From Bacteroidaceae bacterium (GTDB lineage Bacteria; Bacteroidota; Bacteroidia; Bacteroidales; Bacteroidaceae): DNA of 64,000 bases. The stretch lies in NCBI GenBank assembly GCA_902362375.1, contig CABIVS010000005.1, positions 124,001 to 188,000 on the forward strand, written 5' to 3'. Shown here in pieces: positions 12,303-18,600 of the stretch (the stretch's first letter is position 1; each line of letters begins with the position of its first letter). Below the pieces are notes generated by a model. The model was not told where the DNA came from, did not search any database, and saw only the letters and a list, made by a program, of their open reading frames with translations. A program made the translations under genes and the position numbers.

Positions 12303-12333
12303 CAAAGATATGGTTTCCAAAATTAATGGCCAA
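12303..12333 (-). promoter_or_regulatory. Bacteroides promoter for the HU-related gene
   Basis: On the minus strand, TATCTTTG (12303-12310) matches the -7 consensus TAnnTTTG and TTG (12331-12333) lies 20 bp upstream as the -33 box. Transcription should start near 12296, leaving a leader of about 50 nt. Confidence 0.6.
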
Positions 12334-12415
12334 GCTAAAAAAGAAATGTGCGTTAATAAATTAATTAATAAGTGGAAAGCTGCTGTATTGGGGATTTTAT
12401 GTAAAAAAGATTCGG

Positions 12416-12545
12416 AAAAAAAGTAGAAGAAGAGGATGCCGATTGATATATTGGGGTATCAGGGATAGTGGGAGGCATCCTCTTCGAAGATAGAGCGAAA
12501 GGCCTACTTTCACAAGCAGTCTTTTTCGCTTTGCTATCTATCTTC
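12416..12545 (-). ncRNA. Structured RNA / 3' UTR ending in an intrinsic terminator
   Basis: Read on the minus strand, an 8-bp closing stem (GAAGATAG 12538-12545 with 12486-12493) encloses GCGAAA/TTTCGC pairing and an inner hairpin CTGCTT-GTGA-AAGTAG with a GNRA-type tetraloop (12504-12519). Right after it comes a perfect 12-bp stem (12474-12485 with 12429-12440) with a 33-nt loop, and a run of seven T at 12422-12416. The element starts 57 bp after the small gene at 12603-12947. It may be that gene's 3' UTR or an independent small RNA. The pairing is seen directly; function is unknown. Confidence 0.5.
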
Positions 12546-12602
12546 TATATGTACTGGTTAGGGTTATATTTTGAATATATTGGTTAGGATTATGATTCTG
12601 AA

Positions 12603-12947
12603 TTATTCCGTGTCTTCTTTGGTTCGCAGACTGACTAACTCTGTCCACTTATTTATACTTAAGTCGATCCCTCCTCTCTCCAAATATTGGAGGGCGGTTC
12701 TAAAATGGCGGATCACTTTTTCTGTATCATTTGTTGTTCTATACTCAAGTTCTCCAAGTGCATATTCAAGACGTGCCATTTGGATGTAATCTAATAAGGT
12801 ATAGTTTTCGTCAATGGATAAAGTTGAAAGATAGTTTAACAAACAGAATGCTTTTTCTCGTTCTTCATCTGATAAGTCGGAGATGGGGCGGTGCGCGATG
12901 GGGTGTTGCATTAATAGGATAATGTTTTCTTTCAGGTCGTCGTACAT
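12603..12947 (-). CDS. Small helical protein of unknown function
   Basis: The protein has 114 residues, with no signal peptide and no membrane segment. It is predicted to be mostly helical; the middle (ARLEYALGELEYRTTNDTEK then VIRHFRTALQYLERGGID) has the spacing of a TPR-like helix pair, but I cannot assign a family. It begins 45 bp after the end of the 6S-like RNA candidate on the same strand, and I see no promoter of its own in that gap, so it may be expressed by read-through. A structured terminator follows. The E. coli 6S gene ssrS is likewise followed by a co-transcribed protein gene, which makes the arrangement worth noting. Confidence 0.6.
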   Translation of the reverse strand: MYDDLKENIILLMQHPIAHRPISDLSDEEREKAFCLLNYLSTLSIDENYTLLDYIQMARLEYALGELEYRTTNDTEKVIRHFRTALQYLERGGIDLSINKWTELVSLRTKEDTE

Positions 12948-12991
12948 ATCTTTGTTATGTTTGTCGCATCATTTCCCTGTGGTGCGCGGTT

Positions 12992-13181
12992 AAAAAAAGA
13001 GAGCGTGGGAAACTACCACTGTATGCGAACATAAGGTATCCAGCTAAGACCCTCCAACAACATAAGTGATAGCCCCACGCCCATTTGAGTATATAAACAA
13101 ATTATATATACGGAAGTGTGCGCGAGACCTGACATCACTTATTGCCATTCGTTGGAAAGTTTAGCTGAATTTCTATGTTCG
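12992..13181 (-). ncRNA. 6S-like RNA candidate (Bacteroidales-1 type rod-shaped RNA)
   Basis: Four nested stems form one long rod: CGAACATA/TATGTTCG (13026-13033 with 13174-13181), CAGCTAA/TTAGCTG (13041-13047 with 13161-13167), TCCAAC/GTTGGA (13053-13058 with 13151-13156) and ATAAGTGAT/ATCACTTAT (13062-13070 with 13134-13142). The apical hairpin is GTATATA/TATATAC (13089-13095 with 13105-13111) and is separated from the last stem by a large internal loop. A run of seven A on the plus strand at 12992-12998 gives a U-tract on the minus strand, which sets the direction. The length of about 190 nt and the shape fit 6S RNA, which binds RNA polymerase. Identity by family is inferred, not searched. 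Confidence 0.6.
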
Positions 13182-13250
13182 AATGCAATAAATAATCGTT
13201 CTCAATAAAAAAATAAAGTCTTCCTCTCTACGTATGAAAGGAAACCGCTA

Positions 13251-13258
13251 CAAAAGTA
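13251..13258 (-). promoter_or_regulatory. -7 element upstream of the 6S-like RNA
   Basis: TACTTTTG on the minus strand matches TAnnTTTG. It would start a transcript about 65 nt upstream of the first stem, so processing or a closer, weaker promoter (TATTTATTG at 13186-13194) is also possible. Confidence 0.35.
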
Positions 13259-13363
13259 GCAATAAATATTGATAAAGCAAGTGATCTTATTCTATAATTT
13301 CATAGATAACTTTGAATCAATAAAAGTTAGTTTGAATATGATTCATTGTTATGGATAAATGAC

Positions 13364-13371
13364 TATTTTTG
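13364..13371 (+). promoter_or_regulatory. -7 element of the AlbA_2 gene
   Basis: TATTTTTG matches the -7 consensus and sits only 14 bp before the ATG at 13386, implying a very short leader. The -33 region is weak (TTC at 19 bp). Confidence 0.4.
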
Positions 13372-13385
13372 CATTATATTTATAG

Positions 13386-14798
13386 ATGTCTATGACAAAT
13401 ACAGAAACCACCATACAATCACTCATCGATAGCGGAGAAGGCTATAATGTAGAGTTCAAAGTTCGTGTTCCTTCAAAGGTTCGTGAACTAACAGAGGAAA
13501 TTTGCGCTTTTGCTAATGCCGACGGAGGATATTTACTCATTGGTGTAGATGATAACGGGCAGATTATTGGCACAGATTTAGAGAATGACAAACGTTCAGC
13601 CATTCAAGGCTCTATCAGTGAAATATCTCCGGCTCTTCATTGTGATATGTATGCGGTGAATATCGAAGATAAGACAGTTTGGGTAATTGATGTTCCGTCA
13701 GGGAAAGATAAACCTTATATATTTTCCGGTTCTATCTTTGTGCATGAGGGAGCAAACTCACAGAAACTTCGTACTGTTGAAGAAATGCGCAGCTTCTTTC
13801 AGGAATGCAATAAGATATTCTTTGATGCTATTCCTTGCTTATGGTTCAATATCTACACAGCTGCAGACGAACAAGCAATAAAAGACTTCCGCACAGAAGC
13901 AAGGTTAAGCCCATCAACTGCTGACAAGCAGATATTTGAGAATTTGGAACTGTTTACAGATAAAGGAATAGCCAAGAACGGGGCAGCCATGTTCTTTGGA
14001 AAACAACCTGAACGGAAGTTTCCACACGCAGTAACAAGATGTGTCCTTTTCAAAGGAACAACCAAAGTATATATCATAGATGATAAGACCTTTGGCGGTC
14101 CACTATACCAGCAATATTTGCAGGCTATGGTATGGCTGGAAAGCAAACTACAAGTCGCTTATAAAATAGAGGGAGCAGGACCGAGAGAAGAAATTTGGGA
14201 AATTCCTCTTACGGTATTTAAAGAAGCTATTATTAACGCCCTCTCTCATCGGGACTATTACGAACAGGGAGCAACCATTACTATAGAAATGTTTGATGAC
14301 CGAGTAGAGGTTTCTAATCCCGGAGGACTTTTGCCTATCGTAGCTAAAGATTTCGGACACAAGAGCATGACACGCAACCCATTAATCTTTGGATTGTTTA
14401 CCCGTATGCATTTGGTTGAAAGGGTGGCATCCGGCATTCCCCGTATGCAAGAAGCTATGAAAGAAGCCAATCTTCCTGAACCTGAATTTCATACGGACGG
14501 AATGTTTACGGTAGTGTTTAAAAGGGCTGTCAATATCAAGCATAAGACAGAAAATGTCCTAAGCCTGTCCCAAGCTTGTCCTAAGCTTGAAGCGCGGTAC
14601 ATACCTATAGCAGAGCAAATTATTTCGTATTGTTCAGAGCCTCGTTCTATTCAAGAAATAATGGAAGTTGTAGGACAAACAAACCGAAGTAGATTCAAAA
14701 AGAATATTATGAATCCTTTATTAGAGGCTAATATTCTTACAATGACTATTCCCAATATTCCCAATAGTCCACTACAACAATATGTAAAAACAACTTAA
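13386..14798 (+). CDS. AlbA_2 (divergent AAA-4) / HATPase putative transcriptional regulator
   Basis: The protein has 470 residues. The N-terminal AlbA_2 (Schlafen-type nucleic-acid binding) domain is at about residues 10-125 (YNVEFKVRVPSKVRELTEEI, then CAFANADGGYLLIGVDDNG). A GHKL-type ATPase-like domain sits at about 270-360 (KEAIINALSHRDYYEQG, VEVSNPGGLLP, ERVASGIPRMQEAM). The C-terminal winged helix is at about 400-455 (RSIQEIMEVVGQTNRSRFKK). The architecture is that of the family once called RecG-like (COG2865). Its members are usually regulators, often near mobile elements. It stands alone between the 6S-like RNA and an HU-related gene. An in-frame ATG at 13392 is an alternative start. 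The target is unknown. Confidence 0.85.
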   Translation: MSMTNTETTIQSLIDSGEGYNVEFKVRVPSKVRELTEEICAFANADGGYLLIGVDDNGQIIGTDLENDKRSAIQGSISEISPALHCDMYAVNIEDKTVWVIDVPSGKDKPYIFSGSIFVHEGANSQKLRTVEEMRSFFQECNKIFFDAIPCLWFNIYTAADEQAIKDFRTEARLSPSTADKQIFENLELFTDKGIAKNGAAMFFGKQPERKFPHAVTRCVLFKGTTKVYIIDDKTFGGPLYQQYLQAMVWLESKLQVAYKIEGAGPREEIWEIPLTVFKEAIINALSHRDYYEQGATITIEMFDDRVEVSNPGGLLPIVAKDFGHKSMTRNPLIFGLFTRMHLVERVASGIPRMQEAMKEANLPEPEFHTDGMFTVVFKRAVNIKHKTENVLSLSQACPKLEARYIPIAEQIISYCSEPRSIQEIMEVVGQTNRSRFKKNIMNPLLEANILTMTIPNIPNSPLQQYVKTT

Positions 14799-14918
14799 GT
14801 AGATGACAAAAAATAATCATATCTCCATAGAAGAGATATTCTTAAATAAATGATTAAAGATTCATCATCTTGGGTGGTTGCCAGATAGAAGATGAGAACT
14901 GTCTCATTCTTCCATTAT

Positions 14919-15530
14919 TTACTTTTCTGTCTTTTTTGCATATACTACCTGTTGGCCTGCTCCATAACGAATCAGCACACCGCGTTCGATAAAAGCATTC
15001 AGTTCTTTCAAAGCCCGTTGTTTGTCATGCCCTGTCAATCGGCAATAATCTGCACGGGTCAGACAGGGAAATCGTTGGAGGTGTTCGTTGATGATAGCCA
15101 GACACTCTTTTTCACTGTGCCCTTTCCCGTTAGGACGGGTGAACGATTTGCCGCGCTCCGGTCTCATTTGCTGGCCTACTTCTTTTTTGAACTGTTTGCC
15201 TGCCCGGAAATTGATGTTTTTCAGGCTGATGGATTGTGCGTGTACATCTTTCTTTTTCATCACTGGAGGTCCTTGCAGAGAGACGGAAAAATATCCGATA
15301 TCTCCTAGCTCCACAATCCATCCGTTTGCAAGCAGATCTCTTAATTCATTTTGAAAAGACTGCATGGCACCTACCAATAAGCTACGGCTTATTCCGGTGA
15401 ATTTGTGAACACGATCCAGAAATTCTTCCTGATCGATTGTTCCGTTGAAAACAACACGGGGATGAAGTGGCTGTTCTTCGCCTTTCTTCTGAATGTCGGG
15501 CGTGTCGTAAAGGTCGTAATGTATACTCAT
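14919..15530 (-). CDS. HU-related DNA-binding protein with C-terminal winged helix
   Basis: The protein has 203 residues. An HU-like domain spans about residues 25-125 (FLDRVHKFTGISRSLLVGAM, VELGDIGYFSVSLQGPPV, SLKNINFRAGKQFKKEVGQQ), and the C-terminal 65 residues (CLAIINEHLQRFPCLTRADY onwards) look like a winged-helix module. This two-domain form is known in the Bacteroidetes HU-related group and suggests sequence-specific binding rather than bulk DNA packaging. The gene starts 84 bp from a striking array of four 22-bp-spaced palindromes that could be its own operator; that link is inference. Confidence 0.8.
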   Translation of the reverse strand: MSIHYDLYDTPDIQKKGEEQPLHPRVVFNGTIDQEEFLDRVHKFTGISRSLLVGAMQSFQNELRDLLANGWIVELGDIGYFSVSLQGPPVMKKKDVHAQSISLKNINFRAGKQFKKEVGQQMRPERGKSFTRPNGKGHSEKECLAIINEHLQRFPCLTRADYCRLTGHDKQRALKELNAFIERGVLIRYGAGQQVVYAKKTEK

Positions 15531-15610
15531 AATCAGAATTGTTTTATACCGGTACTTTTATTTATCCGATTGCCTGTGAGGATTTGTTTTATTAGCTATT
15601 CTTACTTCGT

Positions 15611-15698
15611 ATGACTATAGTCTTTCTTTCGTATAACTATAGTCATACGCAAGGGAGACTATAGTTATCTTTTCGAATAACTATAGTTATACGAAAAG
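15611..15698. repeat. Four 22-bp tandem units, each with an ACTATAGT palindrome
   Basis: The octamer ACTATAGT occurs at 15614, 15636, 15658 and 15680, exactly 22 bp apart. Flanking bases vary, but units 2 and 4 begin ATAACTATAGT. Larger dyads overlap the array: a 14-bp perfect inverted repeat (15608-15621 with 15636-15649) and a 34-bp palindrome with one mismatched pair at 15667-15700. A degenerate partial unit may precede it (about 15589-15610). The array lies between the HU-related gene start and the left end of the insertion sequence. Two-turn spacing of identical dyads fits cooperative protein binding on one DNA face. Confidence 0.85.
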
Positions 15699-15713
15699 AT
15701 ATCAGGCAACAAA

Positions 15714-17016
15714 CAGGGCAGACGCATTATATTTTTTACTATCCCACTCCTGTTTTCATTCTATTTATATAATTGATTATTAACTTATTAATTCTTTCTT
15801 ATTTCGACTATTTTCCTTATCTTTATAAGATATTATAAAACATAAACTAACATGAAAATAGGGATAATTGACCTTTGTAAACAAATAGAAGATCCTAGAA
15901 TGAACCGTAAAAAAGTCCATAAAATGGAAACCATCGTCTATATATCCATTGCTGCTGTAATTTGTGGTGCCCAATCCTGGAATGAGATTGAGGAATTTGG
16001 CAATGCCAAAATTGCTTTTTTCAAAAGTCGCATACCTAATCTGGAGTTCATACCCAGCCATGATACTTTTAATAGATTCTTTAGCATCATAAAGCCCGAA
16101 TATTTTGAGTTGATCTTCCGTAATTGGGTCAAACAAGTCTGTCAGGAGGTGAAAGGGGTTATAGCTATAGATGGCAAACTTATGCGTGGTCCAAGTAAAT
16201 GTGACGGAGAACATACGACGGGAAAGGAAGGATTCAAATTATGGATGGTTTCCGCATGGTCCGCTGCCAATGGAATTTCTTTAGGACAAGTGAAGGTGGA
16301 TGATAAAAGTAATGAAATTACCGCTATTCCATTGTTACTAAACTCTTTGGATCTCAATGATTGCATTGTCACAATTGACGCGATGGGCTGCCAGACAGAT
16401 ATAACACGGACCATCATTGAGCGTGACGCAAATTATATTATAGCTATAAAGGATAACAAGAAGAAAAACTATCAACTGGCCAAACAGATCATTGAAGATT
16501 ATCAGGATAAAGACGAAATAATCAATAGAGTCACCAGGCATGTGTCCCAAAATACCGGACATGGAAGGATAGAGACAAGAACTTGTACTGTAGTTAGTTA
16601 TGGACCTATAATGGAAAAAATGTTTAAAAAGAAACTTGTGGGACTGAAGTCTGTTGTTGGGATAAAATCGGAAAGAACAATAGTGGCAACAGGAGAATAT
16701 ACACAAGAGGTAAGATACTATGTAACTTCAATGGATAATACCAAACCGGACGAAATTTCCTCTGCCATCAGACAGCATTGGTCTATTGAAAATAATCTGC
16801 ATTGGCAACTGGATGTTACCTTTCGAGAAGACTATAGTAAAAAGGTCAAAAATGCAGCCAGAAACTTTTCCGCAGCAACAAAAATGGCACTTACTATCCT
16901 GAAGAAGGATAAAAAAACTAAAGGAAGTATGAATCTAAAAAGGCTAAAAGCTGGGTGGGATGAAAAATATTTATCAAAACTTTTACAGGATAATGATTTT
17001 TAATGCGTCTGCCCTG
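15714..17016 (+). mobile_element. Complete ISAs1-family insertion sequence
   Basis: The element is 1303 bp long and bounded by 16-bp perfect terminal inverted repeats CAGGGCAGACGCATTA (15714-15729) and its complement (17001-17016). It contains one full transposase gene whose stop codon lies inside the right inverted repeat. I see no matching 8-10-bp direct repeat at the two flanks (left ends AGGCAACAAA, right begins TAGAGTGGAA). So the target duplication is lost, or the element arose by recombination between copies. Confidence 0.92.
15852..17003 (+). CDS. ISAs1-family DDE transposase
   Basis: The protein has 383 residues, close to the family's usual length. The N-terminal DDE_Tnp_1-associated region (DLCKQIEDPRMNRKKVHKME, AAVICGAQSWNEIEEFG) precedes the catalytic core. 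The first Asp is in VIAIDGKLMRG, the second in IVTIDAMGCQTDI, and the Glu in RQHWSIENNLHWQLDVTF. It appears intact, with no frameshift. It catalyses cut-and-paste movement of the element that carries it. Codon use is slightly more AT-rich than the neighbouring metabolic genes, as is common for IS genes. Confidence 0.95.
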   Translation: MKIGIIDLCKQIEDPRMNRKKVHKMETIVYISIAAVICGAQSWNEIEEFGNAKIAFFKSRIPNLEFIPSHDTFNRFFSIIKPEYFELIFRNWVKQVCQEVKGVIAIDGKLMRGPSKCDGEHTTGKEGFKLWMVSAWSAANGISLGQVKVDDKSNEITAIPLLLNSLDLNDCIVTIDAMGCQTDITRTIIERDANYIIAIKDNKKKNYQLAKQIIEDYQDKDEIINRVTRHVSQNTGHGRIETRTCTVVSYGPIMEKMFKKKLVGLKSVVGIKSERTIVATGEYTQEVRYYVTSMDNTKPDEISSAIRQHWSIENNLHWQLDVTFREDYSKKVKNAARNFSAATKMALTILKKDKKTKGSMNLKRLKAGWDEKYLSKLLQDNDF

Positions 17017-17509
17017 TAGAGTGGAATGATCTGTTCACTCGAGTGCAATGATACAGATAGTAGCAGGAAGAAATAGCAGTGAGTAAGGGAAAACAGTAAG
17101 ATATAAGGTGAATGATACACAGGAAAGCAGTAAACAATATGAAGTTGATTAATAAACGACATAGGGAAAGGAATAATCGTAAGTCCGGCGAGAGTCCGGG
17201 AAAAGCTGCAGCCATCATGTATGAGAAATGAGCAAAACAAATAAGAAGGAGTATGAGAATAAGATGAGAAATGATTTGAAACCTATGAGAAATGCATCTT
17301 TTTTAGGGGTAAATGATGGAAATACTATGAGAAATGCCATTTCACAGTTCATTTCTCATAGTATTATATCATTGATTTACAAACTATTATCATATCATTT
17401 ATGAGAACATGAGAAATGAATATGAAAAAACGTTTGCAGAAGCTGAATTCAGCGGAGACTGCTGAATTCAAATTGTAAATACGACACCTCCTTATGAATC
17501 AGGCTGAAT
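17017..17509. other. Repeat-rich intergenic region right of the IS
   Basis: No convincing gene is present in these 493 bp. The decamer ATGAGAAATG occurs at 17221, 17264, 17285, 17327 and 17409, plus once inverted (17350-17359); several intervals are near multiples of 21 bp. AATACTATGAGAAATG (17321-17336) pairs perfectly with CATTTCTCATAGTATT (17350-17365). A second dyad, TGAATTCAGC/GCTGAATTCA (17444-17453 with 17461-17470), lies next to the end of the aldo/keto reductase gene and could terminate it. Confidence 0.7.
17444..17470 (-). terminator. 10-bp hairpin downstream of the aldo/keto reductase gene
   Basis: TGAATTCAGC and GCTGAATTCA form a perfect 10-bp stem around a 7-nt loop, 40 bp beyond the stop codon. 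A short T-rich stretch (CGTTTTTTCATA) follows about 15 nt later on the minus strand, so termination is plausible but not classic. Confidence 0.45.
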
Positions 17510-18514
17510 TTATCCGGGTAAAATTTGCTCTATTTCTTTCAACTCGTCTGCCGTAAACTCCAAATGTTCCAGCGTTTTCAAATTGTCGGCCAACTGATTC
17601 ACAGAACTTGCACCTACAATCACCGATGTCATTCTTTCGTCTTTCAGCACCCATGCCAAAGCCATTTCAGCCAGCGTTTGCCCACGGCGGCGGGCTATTT
17701 CATTTAATTGACGGGCAGCTTCTACCTTTTCATGCGTCACTTGAGATTGTTGAAGAAAACCCGAAGAACGGGCAGCACGGGAACCTTCCGGAATGCCGTT
17801 CAGATATTTATCGGTCAATAATCCTTGTGCCAAAGGAGAGAAAGCTATGAAGCCGGAACCGTATTCCGCTGCTAAAGGAAGTGATTCAGCCTCAACCGCA
17901 CGATCGAACATACTATACCGATATTGACTGATAAGACAGGGAACACCGGCTTTTGCCATCATCTCATAGGCAACACGGGCTTGTTCGGGAGGATATTTAG
18001 AAATTCCGATATACAATGCTTTACCTTGCTTCACAATATCAATCAATGTCTGAATGGTTTCTTCGACCGGAGTGACTCCGTCATAACGATGACTATAAAA
18101 GATATCAAAATACTCCAAACCTGTCCGGCAGAGACTTTGGTCAATGCTCGCCATCAGATTTTTACGAGAGCTATTTCCGCCATAAGGGCCTGCCCACATC
18201 TCATGACCGGCTTTGGAAGAGATAATCATTTCATCCCGGTAGCCTTGAAAGTTCTCTTTCAAGATTCGCCCGAAATTTACTTCGGCACTTCCGGGAGCGG
18301 GGCCGTAATTATTTGCCAAGTCGAAATGAGTAACACCGTGATCGAAAGCATACTTAATCATGTCGGTTGCTACATTGAAATTGTCCACACTACCGAAATT
18401 ATGCCACAATCCCAAAGAGATTAGGGGTAACTGCAAGCCACTCTTGCCACAATATTTATATGGCATCTGTTCGTAGCGACCGGCTGCCGGCTGATAACTG
18501 AAAGAGTTTTCCAT
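17510..18514 (-). CDS. Aldo/keto reductase, YghZ (L-glyceraldehyde 3-phosphate reductase) type
   Basis: The protein has 334 residues with the full TIM-barrel aldo/keto reductase signature. The catalytic tetrad is visible: Asp65 and Tyr70 in HFDLANNYG, Lys101 in IISSKAGHEMW, and His142 in YSHRYDG. The segment SRKNLMASIDQSLCRTGLEY and the loop LANNYGPAPGSAEVNFG are typical of the YghZ/Kv-beta-like branch. It should be a cytosolic NADPH-dependent reductase of aldehydes such as L-glyceraldehyde 3-phosphate or methylglyoxal. It is a single-gene unit; the acyltransferase cassette upstream is separated from it by a hairpin. Confidence 0.9.
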   Translation of the reverse strand: MENSFSYQPAAGRYEQMPYKYCGKSGLQLPLISLGLWHNFGSVDNFNVATDMIKYAFDHGVTHFDLANNYGPAPGSAEVNFGRILKENFQGYRDEMIISSKAGHEMWAGPYGGNSSRKNLMASIDQSLCRTGLEYFDIFYSHRYDGVTPVEETIQTLIDIVKQGKALYIGISKYPPEQARVAYEMMAKAGVPCLISQYRYSMFDRAVEAESLPLAAEYGSGFIAFSPLAQGLLTDKYLNGIPEGSRAARSSGFLQQSQVTHEKVEAARQLNEIARRRGQTLAEMALAWVLKDERMTSVIVGASSVNQLADNLKTLEHLEFTADELKEIEQILPG

Positions 18515-18528
18515 AAAGCAGAATGTTT

Positions 18529-18560
18529 ATATTTTCCTTTCACAAAGAAAGGAAAAATAT
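18529..18560 (-). terminator. Hairpin between the acyltransferase cassette and the aldo/keto reductase
   Basis: ATATTTTCCTTTC (18529-18541) and GAAAGGAAAAATAT (18547-18560) form a 13-bp stem with one bulged base and a short loop. It lies 40 bp after the end of the MBOAT gene, so it is the likely terminator of that operon. Confidence 0.6.
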
Positions 18561-18600
18561 TCCAATTACAGCTTTAACCGGATATTAAAAAGAAGGCGGA

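Noticed and set aside
15611..15698. CRISPR array
   Set aside because: The period is only 22 bp, the conserved part is an 8-bp palindrome, and there are no spacers of constant length or cas genes nearby.
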